Origin: Nocardia arizonensis | GTDB taxonomy: Bacteria; Actinomycetota; Actinomycetes; Mycobacteriales; Mycobacteriaceae | Length of the DNA stretch: 64,000 nt | Assembly: GCF_001310275.1 (NCBI RefSeq) | Contig: NZ_LGYZ01000050.1 | Span: 92,224 to 156,223 of the forward strand | Direction: 5' to 3' | In this document: positions 26,229 through 34,507 of the stretch, piece by piece | Numbering within the stretch: the first letter of the stretch is position 1 | Layout: each line of letters opens with the position of its first letter | Notes under the pieces: generated by a model | Told to the model about the DNA's origin: nothing | Databases searched by the model: none | Seen by the model: only the letters and a program-made list of their open reading frames with translations | Position numbers and translations under genes: made by a program

Positions 26229-26444
26229 ACGAAGTTCACCACCGCGTGCGTTTTAATTCGTACCTACCGGTCTGGTTTCGTCCGAAACCGGAACCGCGCC
26301 CGGGATTCCCGAGTTCAGGTCATGATCCCCCCGGATTCGTCCCCCCGAATCTTGTACTGTCACAGTGCACATCGGATGTGTACCGGCCATTCGCGACACC
26401 CCGCCCGGCGTGCCGCCGAACACGCTTGCTGAGGAGCTCACCCC

Positions 26445-27242
26445 ATGCCCGAAGACAACGCACCACTGATCCGAACCGACATTCCGCATTCGGCCCGCAT
26501 CTGGAACTACTGGATGGGCGGCAAGGATTACTACGAAATCGATCGCATCGCGGGCGATGCGGGTATCGAGGTCGATCCCGAGATCACCACGATGGCGGTG
26601 CAGTCACGGCAGTTCCTCATCCGCGCGGTGCGCTACCTGACCGCAGAGGTCGGCCTGCGCCAGTTCCTCGACATCGGCACGGGTCTGCCGACCATGCAGA
26701 ACACCCACGAGGTCGCACAGGCCATCGCACCGGAGTCGAAGATCGTCTATGTCGACAACGACCCGCTGGTGCTCACCCACGCCAGAGCGCTGCTGACCAG
26801 CACGACGCCGGAAGGCGTTACCACTTACGTGGATTCGGACTACCACGACCCCGAACAGATCATCGCCGACGCCAAGAACGTCCTGAACTTCAACCTGCCC
26901 ATCGGCGTGATGTTCATGGGCGTGCTCGGCCACGCGAAGTCCTACGAGGATCTGCGGCGCATCGTCGACACGGTGCTCGACGCGGTGCCATCGGGCAGCC
27001 ACCTTGTGATGTGGGACGGCACCGACGACAGCCAGGACTACGTGACCCTGTGCGAGAACTACACCGGAACCGGTGGCACGCCTTATGTTCCACGGCCGCA
27101 GGACCAGATCCGGGCGGTCTTCGACGGTTTGGAACTGGTCGACCCCGGCTTCGTCTCGATCACCCAGTGGCGCACCGCCGCCGCCGATGTCGGGGAGATC
27201 CGCCCGATCTCGGCCTATGGCGCGGTGGCGCGCAAACCCTGA
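26445..27242 (+). CDS. SAM-dependent methyltransferase of the DUF574 (SAV2177-like) family
   Basis: A 265-residue protein with HSARIWNYWMGGKDYYEID at the N-terminus (family hallmark), the SAM-binding motif FLDIGTGLPTMQNTHEVA near 72, VYVDNDPLVL, and a C-terminal GLELVDPGFVSITQWR. These proteins are abundant in actinomycetes and often lie next to XRE/DUF397 pairs, as here; substrates are unknown. GAGGAG precedes the ATG by nine bases. Transcription ends at a perfect 14-bp hairpin at 27275-27306. Codon use is slightly less GC-rich than in neighbouring metabolic genes. Confidence 0.92.
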   Translation: MPEDNAPLIRTDIPHSARIWNYWMGGKDYYEIDRIAGDAGIEVDPEITTMAVQSRQFLIRAVRYLTAEVGLRQFLDIGTGLPTMQNTHEVAQAIAPESKIVYVDNDPLVLTHARALLTSTTPEGVTTYVDSDYHDPEQIIADAKNVLNFNLPIGVMFMGVLGHAKSYEDLRRIVDTVLDAVPSGSHLVMWDGTDDSQDYVTLCENYTGTGGTPYVPRPQDQIRAVFDGLELVDPGFVSITQWRTAAADVGEIRPISAYGAVARKP

Positions 27243-27274
27243 TACGTCACGTCTGCGAATTCCGAGCGGCACAC

Positions 27275-27306
27275 GGCGATTTCCGACCGGTAGGTCGGAA
27301 ATCGCC
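27275..27306 (+). terminator. Perfect 14-bp hairpin after the methyltransferase gene
   Basis: Arms GGCGATTTCCGACC and GGTCGGAAATCGCC pair without mismatch around a GGTA loop, 32 bp after the stop codon. Seven T residues (27324-27330) lie 18 bases further on. Confidence 0.85.
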
Positions 27307-27352
27307 ATTTCCGTACCTGATGGTTTTTTTCGAAAACTGTTGGTCGTTCGTG

Positions 27353-27391
27353 CAGATGTACTTGCATCTGCAAGCTACGGAGTCATAAACT
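27353..27391 (+). promoter_or_regulatory. Island promoter copy 2: dyad identical to copy 1
   Basis: CAGATGTACTTGCATCTG (27353-27370) is identical to copy 1 over 18 bases. TTGCAT (27362-27367) and TAAACT (27386-27391) are 18 bp apart. It lies directly downstream of the methyltransferase terminator and upstream of the small gene at 27485. Confidence 0.72.
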
Positions 27392-27484
27392 CGGTGCAGT
27401 AAAACCGGGGAGGTGACGCGAGGAGTGCCCTCCGGCGTCGCCACACTTCTGCCTCCCCAGAGCCACACTCGAGGGGCGGTCGAC

Positions 27485-27718
27485 ATGAATCAGGCATATC
27501 GCACTTCCCGTCTGACCGTTTTCGCGGGCACCGGCAGTGATACGGCACGATCGCGCACCACATCCGATCGATGCGCCACCGACTGCGGCAGCGAACCGGG
27601 CGGACTCACGTATCGTCGCGCCCGCGAGATACTGCATCTCCACGAGGTCCACGGACCGCAGTGCCGCCAGTGGCTCGCCGCGGCCGCCTACCTCTCCGCC
27701 GGACTCGACGACGAGTAA
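27485..27718 (+). CDS. Small island protein with Arg/His-rich helical C-terminus
   Basis: A 77-residue protein. The Ser/Thr-rich N-terminus is followed by LTYRRAREILHLHEVHGPQC and RQWLAAAAYLSAGLDDE, a helix-HGPxC-helix pattern I associate with small nocardial proteins of unknown role. The ATG at 27485 has GAGGGG eight bases upstream. An in-frame GTG at 27413 would add 24 residues but abuts its own GGGGAG site. It is controlled by island promoter copy 2. No function is assigned. Confidence 0.65.
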   Translation: MNQAYRTSRLTVFAGTGSDTARSRTTSDRCATDCGSEPGGLTYRRAREILHLHEVHGPQCRQWLAAAAYLSAGLDDE

Positions 27719-27824
27719 CGGCGACGGCGGGCGAACCCGATCAGCGCGCCGCCCTCGTCGTGGACGCACCGTATGTCGTGGACCACTGTTGTGGACCACT
27801 GTCATGAACCACCGAGTGTTCGTA

Positions 27825-27863
27825 CGAATGTTCTTGCATCTGTAGCGTACACGCCCCTAGACT
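27825..27863 (+). promoter_or_regulatory. Island promoter copy 3: degenerate left arm, TTGCAT-18-TAGACT
   Basis: CGAATGTT-CT-TGCATCTG (27825-27842) keeps the right arm and CT centre of copies 1 and 2 but has a diverged left arm. TTGCAT (27834-27839) and TAGACT (27858-27863) are 18 bp apart. It serves the small gene at 27953. Confidence 0.62.
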
Positions 27864-27952
27864 CGTCGGTGTTAGATCACGGGAGTACGCACCCGGGAGC
27901 CGTGTCAGCGTCGCCAAGCGGATTTCGGTGCGCCAGAGTCCAGAGGCACCAC

Positions 27953-28132
27953 GTGGACCGACCACCATATCGATCACGCCGACTAGGCATCGCCGATATC
28001 GCCGCCGTATACGGCACCGAGGCGCTGCACAACCGCATCGCTCAGTTGCGCGCCAGCGGGCAGCATTACGCGGCCGTCGCCATCGAGCACGAGATCCGCA
28101 CCGTCGGTTTCGGGGACCGCAATCCCGGCTAG
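27953..28132 (+). CDS. Small island protein, 59 residues
   Basis: Starts at GTG with AGAGG six bases upstream. Sequence: a basic N-terminus (DRPPYRSRRLGIADIAAVYG), then TEALHNRIAQLRASGQHYAA and VAIEHEIRTVGFGDRNPG, probably two helices. No domain recognised. It is third of the small genes preceded by the island promoter element, so membership of one regulon is the main clue. Confidence 0.6.
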   Translation: MDRPPYRSRRLGIADIAAVYGTEALHNRIAQLRASGQHYAAVAIEHEIRTVGFGDRNPG

Positions 28133-28564
28133 CGCAATGCCTTTCACGCACACCCGGCACACGCGGACGCCGACGCGCACCACGAGCCGCTGACCGCGCT
28201 CTCCGGGGCCGCCCGTTACACCTGGTCGCTGGCGCCTACCGTTCTGCCGAGGTGCGCCACCCGGCCCGGCGCGATCCGGCCACCCGCCGCATCGCCATCC
28301 CGGGACCCGCCCGGAACTTAACCGAGACCCGCGCCCACCTCGGCGACGGCGGCCGACCGCGCGGGCGCTACGCGCATCCCGATCCCCTCGACTACCCGCT
28401 GCCCACAGCCCGCATTCTCCGGCCACTCGGTCGGGCTCGGCGGCATCCGTCCCGCGATCTCGACCGGACGTACGCGGACGCTCTGACCTGGCGATTCGGA
28501 ATCGATACTGGTCATCGCGGCCGAAACGAGAGATCCTTGAACCCCGTGTCCTGGATGGTGACCT
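28133..28564. other. Gene-free stretch at the right end of the island
   Basis: About 430 bp. An open frame crosses it, but the translation is Arg/Pro/His-rich without motifs. No repeat of the island promoter element is seen here. Confidence 0.45.
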
Positions 28565-28999
28565 ATGCGAATCGCAGAGATTTTACGGCGAAAGGGTAGC
28601 GACGTCACGACCGTCACACCCGAGACGACGGTACGCGGTCTGCTCGCAACCCTCGCCGAACGCAATATCGGCGCCGTCGTCGTCTCCCCCGACGGCGTCG
28701 CCATCGTCGGAATCGTCTCCGAACGGGATGTGGTGCGTCACCTGCACCGGCGCGGTGCCGCGCTGCTCGACGCCGCGGTATCGACGATCATGACCACAGA
28801 CGTGCGCGTGTGCGCACCGGAGGATCGGGTCGAGGGGCTGCGGCACATCATGACCGAGCATCGCATCCGGCATCTGCCGGTGGTCTCCGGCGGCCGACTC
28901 GTCGGCATCGTCAGCATCGGCGACGTGGTCAAGAGCGCGCTGTCGGAGTTGACCACCGAACGTCAGCAGCTGGTCGACTACGTGCAGGGTCGCTACTGA
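28565..28999 (+). CDS. CBS-domain-pair protein
   Basis: A 144-residue cytoplasmic protein made of two CBS motifs (about 7-62 and 73-130): RIAEILRRKGSDVTTVTPET with GIVSERDVVRHLHRRG, then TIMTTDVRVCAPEDRVEGL with HLPVVSGGRLVGIVSIGDVV. Such pairs bind adenine nucleotides and serve as energy-state or redox sensors; the partner is unknown. It sits 137 bp upstream of the PLP-enzyme operon on the same strand, and a link to it is possible but unproven. Confidence 0.9.
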   Translation: MRIAEILRRKGSDVTTVTPETTVRGLLATLAERNIGAVVVSPDGVAIVGIVSERDVVRHLHRRGAALLDAAVSTIMTTDVRVCAPEDRVEGLRHIMTEHRIRHLPVVSGGRLVGIVSIGDVVKSALSELTTERQQLVDYVQGRY

Positions 29000-29136
29000 G
29001 CCTGCCGCTCCCGCGCGTGTCCGGTTGCGCGGCGCGCGCGCGTGAAAGACGTTGTCTGCCTGAAAACTTCGCTGAGCGCGCGGACAAGTGCGTATCGTGG
29101 ATGTGGTCCAGCGCGTCCTGCGAAGGGAGCGTCACG

Positions 29137-30381
29137 TTGCGGTCGTCCGCGTCCGGGCCGCGCGCCGTCGTGCGCGAGATGTTTCCCGCACTGGCCGGGT
29201 CGAGGGAGGTCTACCTCGACAGCGCCGCCACCACCCAGAAGCCGGGGGCGGTGATCGAGGCGGTGCACGAGTACCACAGCTCGCGCACCGCCAACGCCGA
29301 TCGCGGCGCCTATCCGTGGGCCACCGGTCTGAGCGCCCGGCTGGCGGGCATCCGCGCCGAGACCGCCCGGTTCATCGGCGCGTCCGGCCCCGACGAGGTG
29401 GTCTTCACCTCGGGGGCGACCGCCGCGCTCAATGCCGTCGCGCTGTCCTGGGGGCTGGCCGAACTCGCCGACGGCGACCAAATCCTCTACAACCCGCGCG
29501 ACCACGCCTCCACCGTGTATCCGTGGCATCATCTGCGCGCGCTGCTGGCCCGCTTCGGCCGCACTCTCGAACTGGTCCCCTATCGCACGACCGCGCTCGG
29601 CGAGGCCGACACCGACGACATCGCGGCGAAGGTGACCCCGCGCACCCGGCTCATCGTCACCGAACACGTCCACCACGTCTTCGGCGGGCGCACCACCCTC
29701 GAGCAATTGCGCGGCCGTATCGACCCGGCCATTCTGCTGTGCTTCGATTGCAGTCAGAGCGGCGGACACCAGCCGGTGGACGTGAGCGAACTCGGCGCCG
29801 ACTTCGCGATCTTCGCCGCGCACAAGATGTTCGGCGTTCCTGGTACCGGAATACTGTACTGCCGCCGCCGGATTCACGACCGGCTGCTGCCGTTCCTGCC
29901 CGGCGGCAATACCGGCGTGCGCTTGGACGAGTCGGGTCTGCGGCCAACCCGCATGCCCGATCTGCTCGAGGGCGGCACCCACAACATCCCCGGCATCCTC
30001 GCGCTCGGGGCGGCGCTGGAGGTGCTCGAGTCCTTCGGTCTCGACGTCATCGCCGCGCACGATCGCGATCTCACGACCCGTCTCGTGGCCGGACTGCGCG
30101 GCGTGCCGGGTCTGGATTTCCTGCCCGGCCCCGCGTACGCGCCGCACGGGACAGGGCACGGCATCGTGTCGTTCACGATCTACGGAATCTCCTCCGCCGA
30201 TGTGGGATTCGTCTCGAGCGAACTCGGATTCCTGGTACGCACCGGACTGCACTGCACCGCCGTCGACGACGACGCGCGGGCGCTGGACTCGGTGCGGGTC
30301 AGTACCCATATCTACAACACCGTCGACGAGATCGACCGGTTCGTCCGGTGCCTCACGACGATTGCCGAGGAGGTTTCGTGA
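29137..30381 (+). CDS. SufS/CsdA-like cysteine desulfurase (class V aminotransferase)
   Basis: A 414-residue PLP enzyme of the type that takes sulfur from cysteine onto an active-site cysteine. VYLDSAATTQKP opens the fold, VFTSGATAALNAVALSWG binds the cofactor phosphate, IVTEHVHHVFGG holds the ring-stacking histidine, AAHKMFG carries the PLP lysine (Lys230), and FLVRTGLHC supplies Cys373 in the catalytic position. Start: TTG 29137, seven bases after GGGAG; in-frame GTG/ATG codons further in would remove the SufS-like N-terminal arm. It is the first gene of a coupled operon: its stop overlaps the GTG of the next gene by three bases. No SufBCD or IscU neighbours are present, so the sulfur probably serves a dedicated acceptor such as the rhodanese domain encoded downstream. 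Confidence 0.88.
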   Translation: MRSSASGPRAVVREMFPALAGSREVYLDSAATTQKPGAVIEAVHEYHSSRTANADRGAYPWATGLSARLAGIRAETARFIGASGPDEVVFTSGATAALNAVALSWGLAELADGDQILYNPRDHASTVYPWHHLRALLARFGRTLELVPYRTTALGEADTDDIAAKVTPRTRLIVTEHVHHVFGGRTTLEQLRGRIDPAILLCFDCSQSGGHQPVDVSELGADFAIFAAHKMFGVPGTGILYCRRRIHDRLLPFLPGGNTGVRLDESGLRPTRMPDLLEGGTHNIPGILALGAALEVLESFGLDVIAAHDRDLTTRLVAGLRGVPGLDFLPGPAYAPHGTGHGIVSFTIYGISSADVGFVSSELGFLVRTGLHCTAVDDDARALDSVRVSTHIYNTVDEIDRFVRCLTTIAEEVS

Positions 30382-31652
30382 CCGAGCGCAGCGACAACCC
30401 GCGCTACGACCGGCGGGCCGCGTCCCGCGTCCTCGCCGAACTTGCCCGTCCCGGGCTGTTCGGGCGGGTCGACACCGCACCCGGCCCGCGGCGCGTGGAA
30501 TACACCAGTACCGCGCTGCGAACCGAGCCCAACAGCCATCTGACCTACTCGCAGCGGCTCTACCTCGACCGTTTCATGCGGCCCTGTCAGCCACACCAGG
30601 TCACCAGCGCCAGCCACCGCATCAGCTGGGTCGACAGCGACGGCATTCCGAACGCGGGGCACTATCGCGCCGACGGACTCGGGCCGATCGTGCCCATCGC
30701 CGCACGCGAGGCGGTGCTCGCGCTGTGGCACGCGCTCACCGCCGACACCGCCTTCACCGCGCGGGTCGCCGCGCTCGGTCCACGCGAGCACACGGTCCTG
30801 ACCGGGACCACCACCGATCACGACCCGCTCGAGATCTTCCGGGTCGGCATCGAGGCGACCGGCCGGGCGCTGGCGCAGCACGCGCTGCTCGCGCGCCAGA
30901 CCCCGTATCGCGGTCCGGCCGAATTCGCCGCGGGCATCAACGATTCCGGTATCTTCGCCGCCGTCGCCACCCGCTGGTACTGGGAATTGCAGGCTTCGAC
31001 CTATCGGCGCGGCATGATCCCGGTGACCCTGGCCGCCCAACCGGACGGCACCGTGCGCTACACCGCGGACACGGTGGCGACGCTGCGCGCCATGAAGGAC
31101 GCCACCATCACCGAAGCGCACACCGTCATGCGCCGCGCCACCCGGGTCGAGGGGCTCGGAGTCGCCGAGGCCATCGCCAAATACCACGACGAACTCGACC
31201 TCATCTCCCGCCAGTACGCGCTGCTGCCCTCCGGCACCCGCCCCGCCTGCCTCGCGGCCATGCCGCATCAGCTCGACGGCGCGCACTACAGCGTGCTGCC
31301 GGTGGTGGCGACGCGCTTCGTCGAGGTCTTCGACGATCTCGCGGCCCGCTGCGAGATCGTTGAAGTCGGAACCGCCATCGACGACGAAATCGACGATCTG
31401 CCCGCCACCGCGGAGGACCGGGTGTTCTACGTCCCCGATATGAACTGCAAACACTGCGTGCGCACCATCACCGGCGTGCTCGAGTCGATGGATATCGCCG
31501 TGGCGGAGATCGATCTGCTCAGCAAGCGCGTGGTGGCCGAATTCCGCAGCCCGCGCAACCGGCTGCGGGCCTTCGAGGCGATCCGCGACGGCGGCTACAA
31601 TCCGGTGCCCCAGCGGCCGCCCGCCGCACGGACCTCCGAGCCCGCGATATGA
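30378..31652 (+). CDS. Unknown domain fused to a C-terminal heavy-metal-associated (HMA) domain
   Basis: A 424-residue protein. The first about 340 residues match no family I recognise; notable stretches are LTYSQRLYLDRFMRPCQPHQ, RISWVDSDGIPNAGHYRADG, EFAAGINDSGIFAAVATRWYW and TEAHTVMRRATRVEGLGVAE. The last about 70 are a ferredoxin-like HMA domain: VPDMNCKHCVRTITGVLESM with metal ligands Cys357 and Cys360, and a closing AFEAIRDGGYNPVP. The HMA part suggests binding of Cu(I) or a similar soft metal, or use of the CxxC as a sulfur relay. GTG start overlaps the desulfurase stop, and its own stop overlaps the ATG of the decarboxylase (ATGA). The function is unknown; the operon context argues for a role in a sulfur-containing small molecule. 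Confidence 0.8.
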   Translation: MTERSDNPRYDRRAASRVLAELARPGLFGRVDTAPGPRRVEYTSTALRTEPNSHLTYSQRLYLDRFMRPCQPHQVTSASHRISWVDSDGIPNAGHYRADGLGPIVPIAAREAVLALWHALTADTAFTARVAALGPREHTVLTGTTTDHDPLEIFRVGIEATGRALAQHALLARQTPYRGPAEFAAGINDSGIFAAVATRWYWELQASTYRRGMIPVTLAAQPDGTVRYTADTVATLRAMKDATITEAHTVMRRATRVEGLGVAEAIAKYHDELDLISRQYALLPSGTRPACLAAMPHQLDGAHYSVLPVVATRFVEVFDDLAARCEIVEVGTAIDDEIDDLPATAEDRVFYVPDMNCKHCVRTITGVLESMDIAVAEIDLLSKRVVAEFRSPRNRLRAFEAIRDGGYNPVPQRPPAARTSEPAI

Positions 31653-33112
31653 GCGCCGCCCATCCGGGGCTGCCCGCGCTGTCGCATCCGCTGGTGCGTG
31701 CCTTCCTCGACAGCCGCGCCGACCTCGAGCACGCCGTCACGCGCTTCGGCGCGCCGCTGCACCTGCTGTTCCCGCAGGTCTACGCCCGGAACCTCGCGCG
31801 GCTGCGCGCGGTGGCACGGTCGCGCGCGGTCGCCCACCGAATCTGCTACGCGCACAAGGTGAATCGGTCCACCGCCTTCGTGCGCACCGCCGAACGGGCG
31901 GGGATCGGCATCGATGTCGCCTCGCCGTGGGAACTGTCGCACGCCGAGCGGGCAGGCTTCGACCCGACCCGGATCGAGGTGACCGGCCCGAAGGGCGAAC
32001 CCTTCCTGCGTAGGCTGGTCGGGCACGGCGCGACGATCAATGTCGACAATCTGTGGGAGCTGGGGCGCCTCATCGAACTGGCCGCCGACGGGTCACGGGT
32101 ACCGGTCCTGCTGCGGGTCGCGGATTTCCCGGGCGCGCCCGCGAGCCGATTCGGCATCGCCCTGGCACAGGCCGACCGCGCCTTCTCGCTGCTGTCGGAG
32201 CATCACGATCGCATCGACCTGCGCGGATTCGCCTTCCACCTCGATTCCGGCGAGCTCGCCGAACGCGTGCGTGCGGTCGAGGCGTGTCTGGATCTGGTCG
32301 AACGGGCTTACGGTCACGGGCACGCGCCCTCGGTGCTGAATATCGGCGGCGGATTCCGGCAGGTCTTCACCGCCGACGCAGGCCGCTTCGACGGATACGT
32401 GCGCGCGCTGCGGGCATCGCTGCTCGGGCGCGGGCAGTCGATGAGCTGGGGCGCCAATACCTTCGGTTATCACGTCGACGGCGGCGCGGTGCACGGCGTC
32501 CCGGTGTTCCACAAGTACGCCAATACCGTCTCCGCGGCGGACATGCTCGACGGCCTGCTCACCGCGCCACTGGAACGCCACGGCGGGCGCACGGTCGCCG
32601 AGGTCGCAGGCGACAATCTGCTCACCCTCTGGCTGGAACCGGGCAAGGCGCTGGTCGACCACGCCGGGATCACGGTGGCCGCGGTGATGTTCACCAAGGA
32701 ACTCACCGACGACACGGTTCTGGTCACGGTCGACCTGAGCCGCGACGCGGTGACGCCCGCCGATCAGGAGGTCATGGTGGATCCTCTGCTGCTGCCCGGT
32801 CCGGCCGCGCCGCCGGAACGCGCGGAACCGATCGGGGTGTACCTCGCGGGCAGGCTGTGTCTGGAGCGGGACATGATCGCCAACCACAAGGTGTGGCTGC
32901 CGTGGCGACCGCGGCCCGGCGATCTGCTCGTCTTCCCGAATACCGCCGCCTACCACACGGATCTGTCCGCGGCCTCGGCCTCCATGCATCCGGCGCCCGT
33001 CAAGGCGGCGGTGACACGTGACGACGACGGATTCCATATCGTCGCCGATCACGAGCTCGTCCCCGACGATTGCATTCTCGACGAGGTCGGCGACGGCGTG
33101 GAGGCCCGCTGA
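31649..33112 (+). CDS. Fold-type III PLP-dependent decarboxylase, Y4yA-like
   Basis: A 487-residue enzyme of the diaminopimelate/ornithine decarboxylase (alanine racemase fold) superfamily. The barrel contains ICYAHKVNRSTAFVRTAER with PLP Lys70, GIDVASPWELSHAERAGFD, FHLDSGELAERVRAVEAC, VLNIGGGFRQVF (phosphate-binding Gly-rich loop) and LEPGKALVDHAGIT. The C-terminal beta domain has YLAGRLCLERDMIANHKVWL, where classic decarboxylases have a C(E/D)S-type catalytic cysteine (here Cys in RLCLE). From memory it resembles rhizobial Y4yA, which neighbours a cysteine-synthase-like gene there too. It may decarboxylate an unusual amino acid. Both ends are coupled to neighbours (ATGA, TGATG). Confidence 0.85.
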   Translation: MSAAHPGLPALSHPLVRAFLDSRADLEHAVTRFGAPLHLLFPQVYARNLARLRAVARSRAVAHRICYAHKVNRSTAFVRTAERAGIGIDVASPWELSHAERAGFDPTRIEVTGPKGEPFLRRLVGHGATINVDNLWELGRLIELAADGSRVPVLLRVADFPGAPASRFGIALAQADRAFSLLSEHHDRIDLRGFAFHLDSGELAERVRAVEACLDLVERAYGHGHAPSVLNIGGGFRQVFTADAGRFDGYVRALRASLLGRGQSMSWGANTFGYHVDGGAVHGVPVFHKYANTVSAADMLDGLLTAPLERHGGRTVAEVAGDNLLTLWLEPGKALVDHAGITVAAVMFTKELTDDTVLVTVDLSRDAVTPADQEVMVDPLLLPGPAAPPERAEPIGVYLAGRLCLERDMIANHKVWLPWRPRPGDLLVFPNTAAYHTDLSAASASMHPAPVKAAVTRDDDGFHIVADHELVPDDCILDEVGDGVEAR

Positions 33113-34437
33113 TGCGTTACGACGACATCACCGAGCTGATCGGGAATACGCCGCTGCTGCGGCTCGACCCCGCGGTGCACGGACTGCGACGGGTCCAGCT
33201 GTACGCGAAACTCGAGTTCTACAACCCGTTCGGTTCGGTCAAGGACCGGGTCGCGTTGGCCATGGTCGGCGAGCAGATCGCGGCGCTCGGCGCGGCCGGG
33301 CGCTCGCTCATCGAGGCGTCGAGCGGCAATACCGCCAAAGCGCTGCGGGTGCTCGGGGCGCGGCACGGCGTCGGCCTGCGCGCGGTGACCAACCGGATCA
33401 AGGTCGCCGAGGTGCGCGATCTGCTCCGGCTGCTCGACACCGATATCGTCGAACTGCCCGGCCTGTCCGAATGCCCCGATCCCACCACACCCAACGACGT
33501 GTACTCGGTTATCGAGTCGACCCTGACCAAGGAGCCCGGCGCGTACCACCATCCGTCGCAGTACACCAACGAGAAGAATATCGATGCCCACTATCGGGGC
33601 ACCGGTCGCGAGATCCACGAGGATCTGTGCGCCGACGGCGGACCCGGCCGGGTGGACTATCTCATCGGCGGGCTCGGCACCACCGGCTCGACCCGCGGCG
33701 CGGCCACCTACCTGCGCGAACACCATCCCGGCCTGCGCACCGTCGCCGTGGTCTCCGAACGTTCCGACTTCATCCCCGGCATCCGCTCGGAGACCGAGAT
33801 GTGGGACGTCGGCCTGTTCCGCCCCGAATTCTACGACCGCATCGTGAGCGTGGACTCCGCCGCGGCCATCAGGGCGACCCTGCGACTGGCCGCGGGCTAC
33901 GGCGTCCTGGCCGGTCCGACCAGCGGCGCGGCGTATGCCGCCGCATTGGAAACGCTCGGCGCGGTGCACGTTTCGGACCGCGATGACGACATCGTCGCGG
34001 TCGTCATCGTCTGTGACCGGCTGGAACCGTATCTGTCCTACATCCGCAAGCGCCGACCCGACCTGTTCGGCCGCGCCGATCGCCGTCGCGACCCGTCCGC
34101 GGCGGAGCTGGCCGCCGTCCCGGAGCTCTCCCCCGCCGCCCTGGCCGAACTCGACCGCGACGCCGACCCGGTGATCGTGGACACCCGCGGCGCGATGGCA
34201 TACCGCATCGGACATGTGCCGGGTGCCGTCAATATCCGCGACGACCTGCTCGAGGACATGTTCGCCCATGGCATCCCGTTCTCGCGCTCGCGTCCGGTCG
34301 TGTTCGTCTGTCCCGTCGGCGAGATCTCCCGCCGTTTCACCGCGCTCGCCCGCGCCGAGGGCTACGACGCGGCCGGTCTGGCGGGCGGGATCATCGCCTG
34401 GCGAGACGCGGGTCTGGCACTGGAAAGCGGCGCCTGA
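33112..34437 (+). CDS. Cysteine-synthase-like enzyme fused to a rhodanese domain
   Basis: A 441-residue bifunctional protein. Residues about 1-320 are a fold-II PLP enzyme (CysK/CysM/SbnA type): NPFGSVKDR with PLP Lys44, EASSGNTAKAL (the substrate loop, unlike the usual SGNTG), phosphate loop IGGLGTTGSTRG and AGPTSGAAYAAAL. Residues about 350-440 are a rhodanese: VIVDTRGAMAYRIGHVPGAV and the active-site loop VFVCPVGEISRR with Cys400, ending GLAGGIIAWRDAGL. Fusion of a beta-replacement enzyme to a persulfide carrier suggests sulfur from the desulfurase is passed through the rhodanese onto an activated serine-type substrate; this is inference. Start ATG shares one base with the preceding stop. 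Confidence 0.9.
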   Translation: MRYDDITELIGNTPLLRLDPAVHGLRRVQLYAKLEFYNPFGSVKDRVALAMVGEQIAALGAAGRSLIEASSGNTAKALRVLGARHGVGLRAVTNRIKVAEVRDLLRLLDTDIVELPGLSECPDPTTPNDVYSVIESTLTKEPGAYHHPSQYTNEKNIDAHYRGTGREIHEDLCADGGPGRVDYLIGGLGTTGSTRGAATYLREHHPGLRTVAVVSERSDFIPGIRSETEMWDVGLFRPEFYDRIVSVDSAAAIRATLRLAAGYGVLAGPTSGAAYAAALETLGAVHVSDRDDDIVAVVIVCDRLEPYLSYIRKRRPDLFGRADRRRDPSAAELAAVPELSPAALAELDRDADPVIVDTRGAMAYRIGHVPGAVNIRDDLLEDMFAHGIPFSRSRPVVFVCPVGEISRRFTALARAEGYDAAGLAGGIIAWRDAGLALESGA

Positions 34438-34507
34438 GCGGGGTCCCGTCCGCGCCGGCGCCGACCGTGACCGGTCTCGGGCCGTCGCGGGCCATTACTG
34501 TGGGACG

